Origin: Saccharomycopsis phalli
Taxonomy: Eukaryota > Ascomycota > Saccharomycetes > Ascoideales > Saccharomycopsidaceae
Reading direction: 5' to 3'
DNA length: 64,000 nucleotides
Assembly: GCA_020342235.1 (NCBI GenBank)
Contig: CP073214.1
Coordinates: 1,612,001-1,676,000 of the forward strand
The notes under the pieces were generated by a model that was not told the DNA's origin, did not search any database, and saw nothing but the letters and a program-made list of their open reading frames with translations. Below, in pieces: positions 63,301-64,000 of this stretch (position 1 is the stretch's first letter; each line of letters starts with the position of its first letter). The position numbers and the translations under genes were made by a program.

Positions 63301-63919
63301 CGCCCGCTTGTGCAACACCCAAGACAAGATCGCCGCAGAAATCCAGCAGCACGTCTTCCTACCAGACCCCCAGCAAGAGCCTTCCCCGGAACAGCTTCCA
63401 GAGACTCCTCAGCAGGAAGATCTCCCCGGGAAGCTGTTCCGGGCCCGCGACTTGCTCAGCTCCAGGTCCGTCAAATACTCACACCTATTGAACTTGCTTC
63501 CACAGAACTTGAACAAGTTCATGAAGACTCTGTCGCACGCAAAGAAGCCGGTCGAGCCTGAAATCCAGTCCACCGCCAGCGTCAAGCAGGAGTATCCTAG
63601 TAAAAAAGAGTATGTTGTCGACGAGGAGTATTACAGCAAGTACGAGCGCATGGAGTTTTACAGCGACCAATTGTCCATCGTCAGCGACTTTTACGATAAT
63701 GAGCACCCTGAGAGCCCCGATTACGACCCCGAGTCGTTGATGGTTGAGCCCCACGTCTACGACGCCAAGTATCGGGAGTACCAGTCATTTATCGACAACG
63801 ACTACACAGTTTCCGAACTTGAAATGAGTGTTTTCAAGCAATCAGTTGACTTTACCCGCTTGAATTTTGTTGAGAGTCTGCAAGATATCATGGATTACTA
63901 CAGTATTGATGTGCAGTAG
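60395..63919 (+). CDS. FIG4: Fig4 phosphoinositide phosphatase with repeat-expanded N-terminus
   Basis: SAC-domain phosphatase that turns over PI(3,5)P2 on the vacuole membrane in a complex with Vac14 and the Fab1 kinase. Conserved sequence starts at about residue 208 (KFTVYTTAERMYIVGSNNRE), followed by WGLLGF-like and ARRSHHFAGARFLKRGVN blocks. The catalytic CX5R(T) is C634-IDCLD-R640-T in CRTNCIDCLDRTN. The C-terminal part has the Fig4-type tail. At 1174 aa it is about 300 longer than the baker's-yeast protein (879 aa), mainly because residues 1 to about 150 are charged repeats (EEKSNRVH, DESSKRVR) and NPTQILE repeats. The frame through them is open and periods are multiples of three, so they are probably translated. 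A later start is possible, but the next in-frame ATG lies inside conserved sequence. Confidence 0.92.
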   Translation: MESLKLSEVGSKQVHEESLKLCEENSNRVRDESSKRVRDESSKRVHDESLKLREEKSNRVHEEKSNRVHEEKSNRLREEKSKLHEEKTNRVREENWKRVHEEISNRVLENPTQILENPTQILINPTQARDENPTQILKKPTQILEENSKKRVREESDTDSLYAPSSPPNSPPNSPPNPADEPPCPMVFPGGPSEDEPVLKPRKLILQKFTVYTTAERMYIVGSNNRELMFRILEIDLRAVLLEVIEDNVYYTRREAVRILNALEADGLEKRVSCYGLLGFVRFTLHYYLLVVTERHIVGHLGGHHVYCVGGTALVPVVGRARAQSLDEQKLLLIFESFNLEEHFYFSYTYDITNTLQKNLMVEKLRPYGKPRDGSLGEYNEMFVWNRSLLRPVVAVFDRSFDWFQPLVHGSFSQAVVLVYNKKIYITLVARRSHHFAGARFLKRGVNDQGYVANEVETEQIVCDQLVTSFHDPAQGPWMNPRYSSFVQHRGSIPLYWAQDVANLNKIAKPPITITLHDPFYSAAARHFNRLFARYGPNVRILNLIKQKEKVPRESTLGREFRSCIDFLQQRLPAKLDYVAWDMSRASKTGSHGQDVLEFLERYSDTVLEEVGVFVNSSVQNSSNLQKGVCRTNCIDCLDRTNAAQFVIGKKALGHQLRRLGIHDSVYLEYDSDAVNLLTNMFHDHGNIIALQYGGSNLVNTMETYRKINQWNNKKNDLIENFKRFYSNSFVDPLRQDTINLFLGSYSYDTHGKKFLLWDLSNDHYLHNDIHYLPHSHSYGFWWNAKVLDYWAHLQYPPKNIRPGGSPADPAADRLVEKYVRPMLAAYYVAPDGSVRRRRGAPLTATRPRLLAKLLRYLAQQYVPAKLEPGKHNDNYFNEYYLPKRLTNFKLLFDMNIVSTTSLGPDEDPAQDPPSASREPSSPFESRKPGGTNQNLLQMYQVSHEETKTVAHIDSVPSTNETSFSMSQLARLCNTQDKIAAEIQQHVFLPDPQQEPSPEQLPETPQQEDLPGKLFRARDLLSSRSVKYSHLLNLLPQNLNKFMKTLSHAKKPVEPEIQSTASVKQEYPSKKEYVVDEEYYSKYERMEFYSDQLSIVSDFYDNEHPESPDYDPESLMVEPHVYDAKYREYQSFIDNDYTVSELEMSVFKQSVDFTRLNFVESLQDIMDYYSIDVQ
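60450..60835. repeat. In-frame 24-bp and 21-bp minisatellite in FIG4
   Basis: Two successive repeat types: 8-codon units (D/E-E-S/K-S-K/N-R-V-R/H) to about 60710, then 7-codon units (NPTQILE) to about 60835. All lengths are multiples of three. Confidence 0.93.
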
Positions 63920-64000
63920 AAGCGCTAGTTGAAGGTGGTGAAACAAATATCATCTGTGTAGATGGATTGACACACGGCTATGCTAATGGTTGGAAGAAAG

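Overview
The window looks like nuclear chromosomal DNA of a budding yeast, most likely of the CUG-Ser (Serinales/Candida) clade. The genes are intronless, the proteins are ascomycete-yeast types, and there is a concentrative nucleoside transporter, which Candida has and baker's yeast lacks. Three CTG codons in GDH2 fall where the baker's-yeast protein, as I recall it, has Ser. Proteins quoted here were read with CTG as Leu, so single Leu/Ser calls may be wrong. I cannot name the genus. Gene density is low, with intergenic gaps of 1-5.5 kb full of minisatellites and mobile-element debris, which suggests an expanded genome.

Layout: RFA1 (cut by the left edge); a Ty1/copia fossil (about 1.4-3.8 kb) with a SINE-like fragment; a LINE insertion; an unrecognised secreted protein gene (4.7-5.8 kb); more LINE and SINE-like debris (6.2-9.0 kb); KAP122 (9.4-12.3 kb); SIN4/MED16 (15.3-17.9 kb); a CNT nucleoside transporter (20.4-22.1 kb); a tRNA-derived SINE-like element (22.9-23.4 kb); a long-frame Ty1/copia element (24.6-30.0 kb); a 5-kb gap with LTR remnants and tandem repeats; GDH2 (35.1-38.2 kb) with a LINE 3' of it; an F-box/LRR gene (39.8-41.3 kb); a cell-wall repeat protein (42.0-43.1 kb); a 5.5-kb gene-free stretch; a GH18 chitinase (48.7-50.0 kb); CDC7 and a p24 gene (ERP type) in divergent orientation (51.2-53.7 kb); FRA1 (55.0-57.1 kb); RIM9 (58.4-59.5 kb); and FIG4 with a repeat-expanded N-terminus (60.4-63.9 kb).

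The host genes are housekeeping or cell-surface genes and do not form one pathway. Replication is represented by RFA1 and CDC7, transcription by SIN4, and transport and trafficking by KAP122, p24, FIG4 and CNT. The most interesting content is the retroposon community. An L1-type LINE family (two subfamilies, all copies 5'-truncated, ATT-rich tails) left insertions flanked by recognisable target-site duplications of 11-19 bp. A tRNA-derived SINE-like family with Pol III A and B boxes and its own 12-bp duplication ends in a 3' tail resembling the LINE tail. This is consistent with a LINE/SINE partnership, which would be unusual in a budding yeast.
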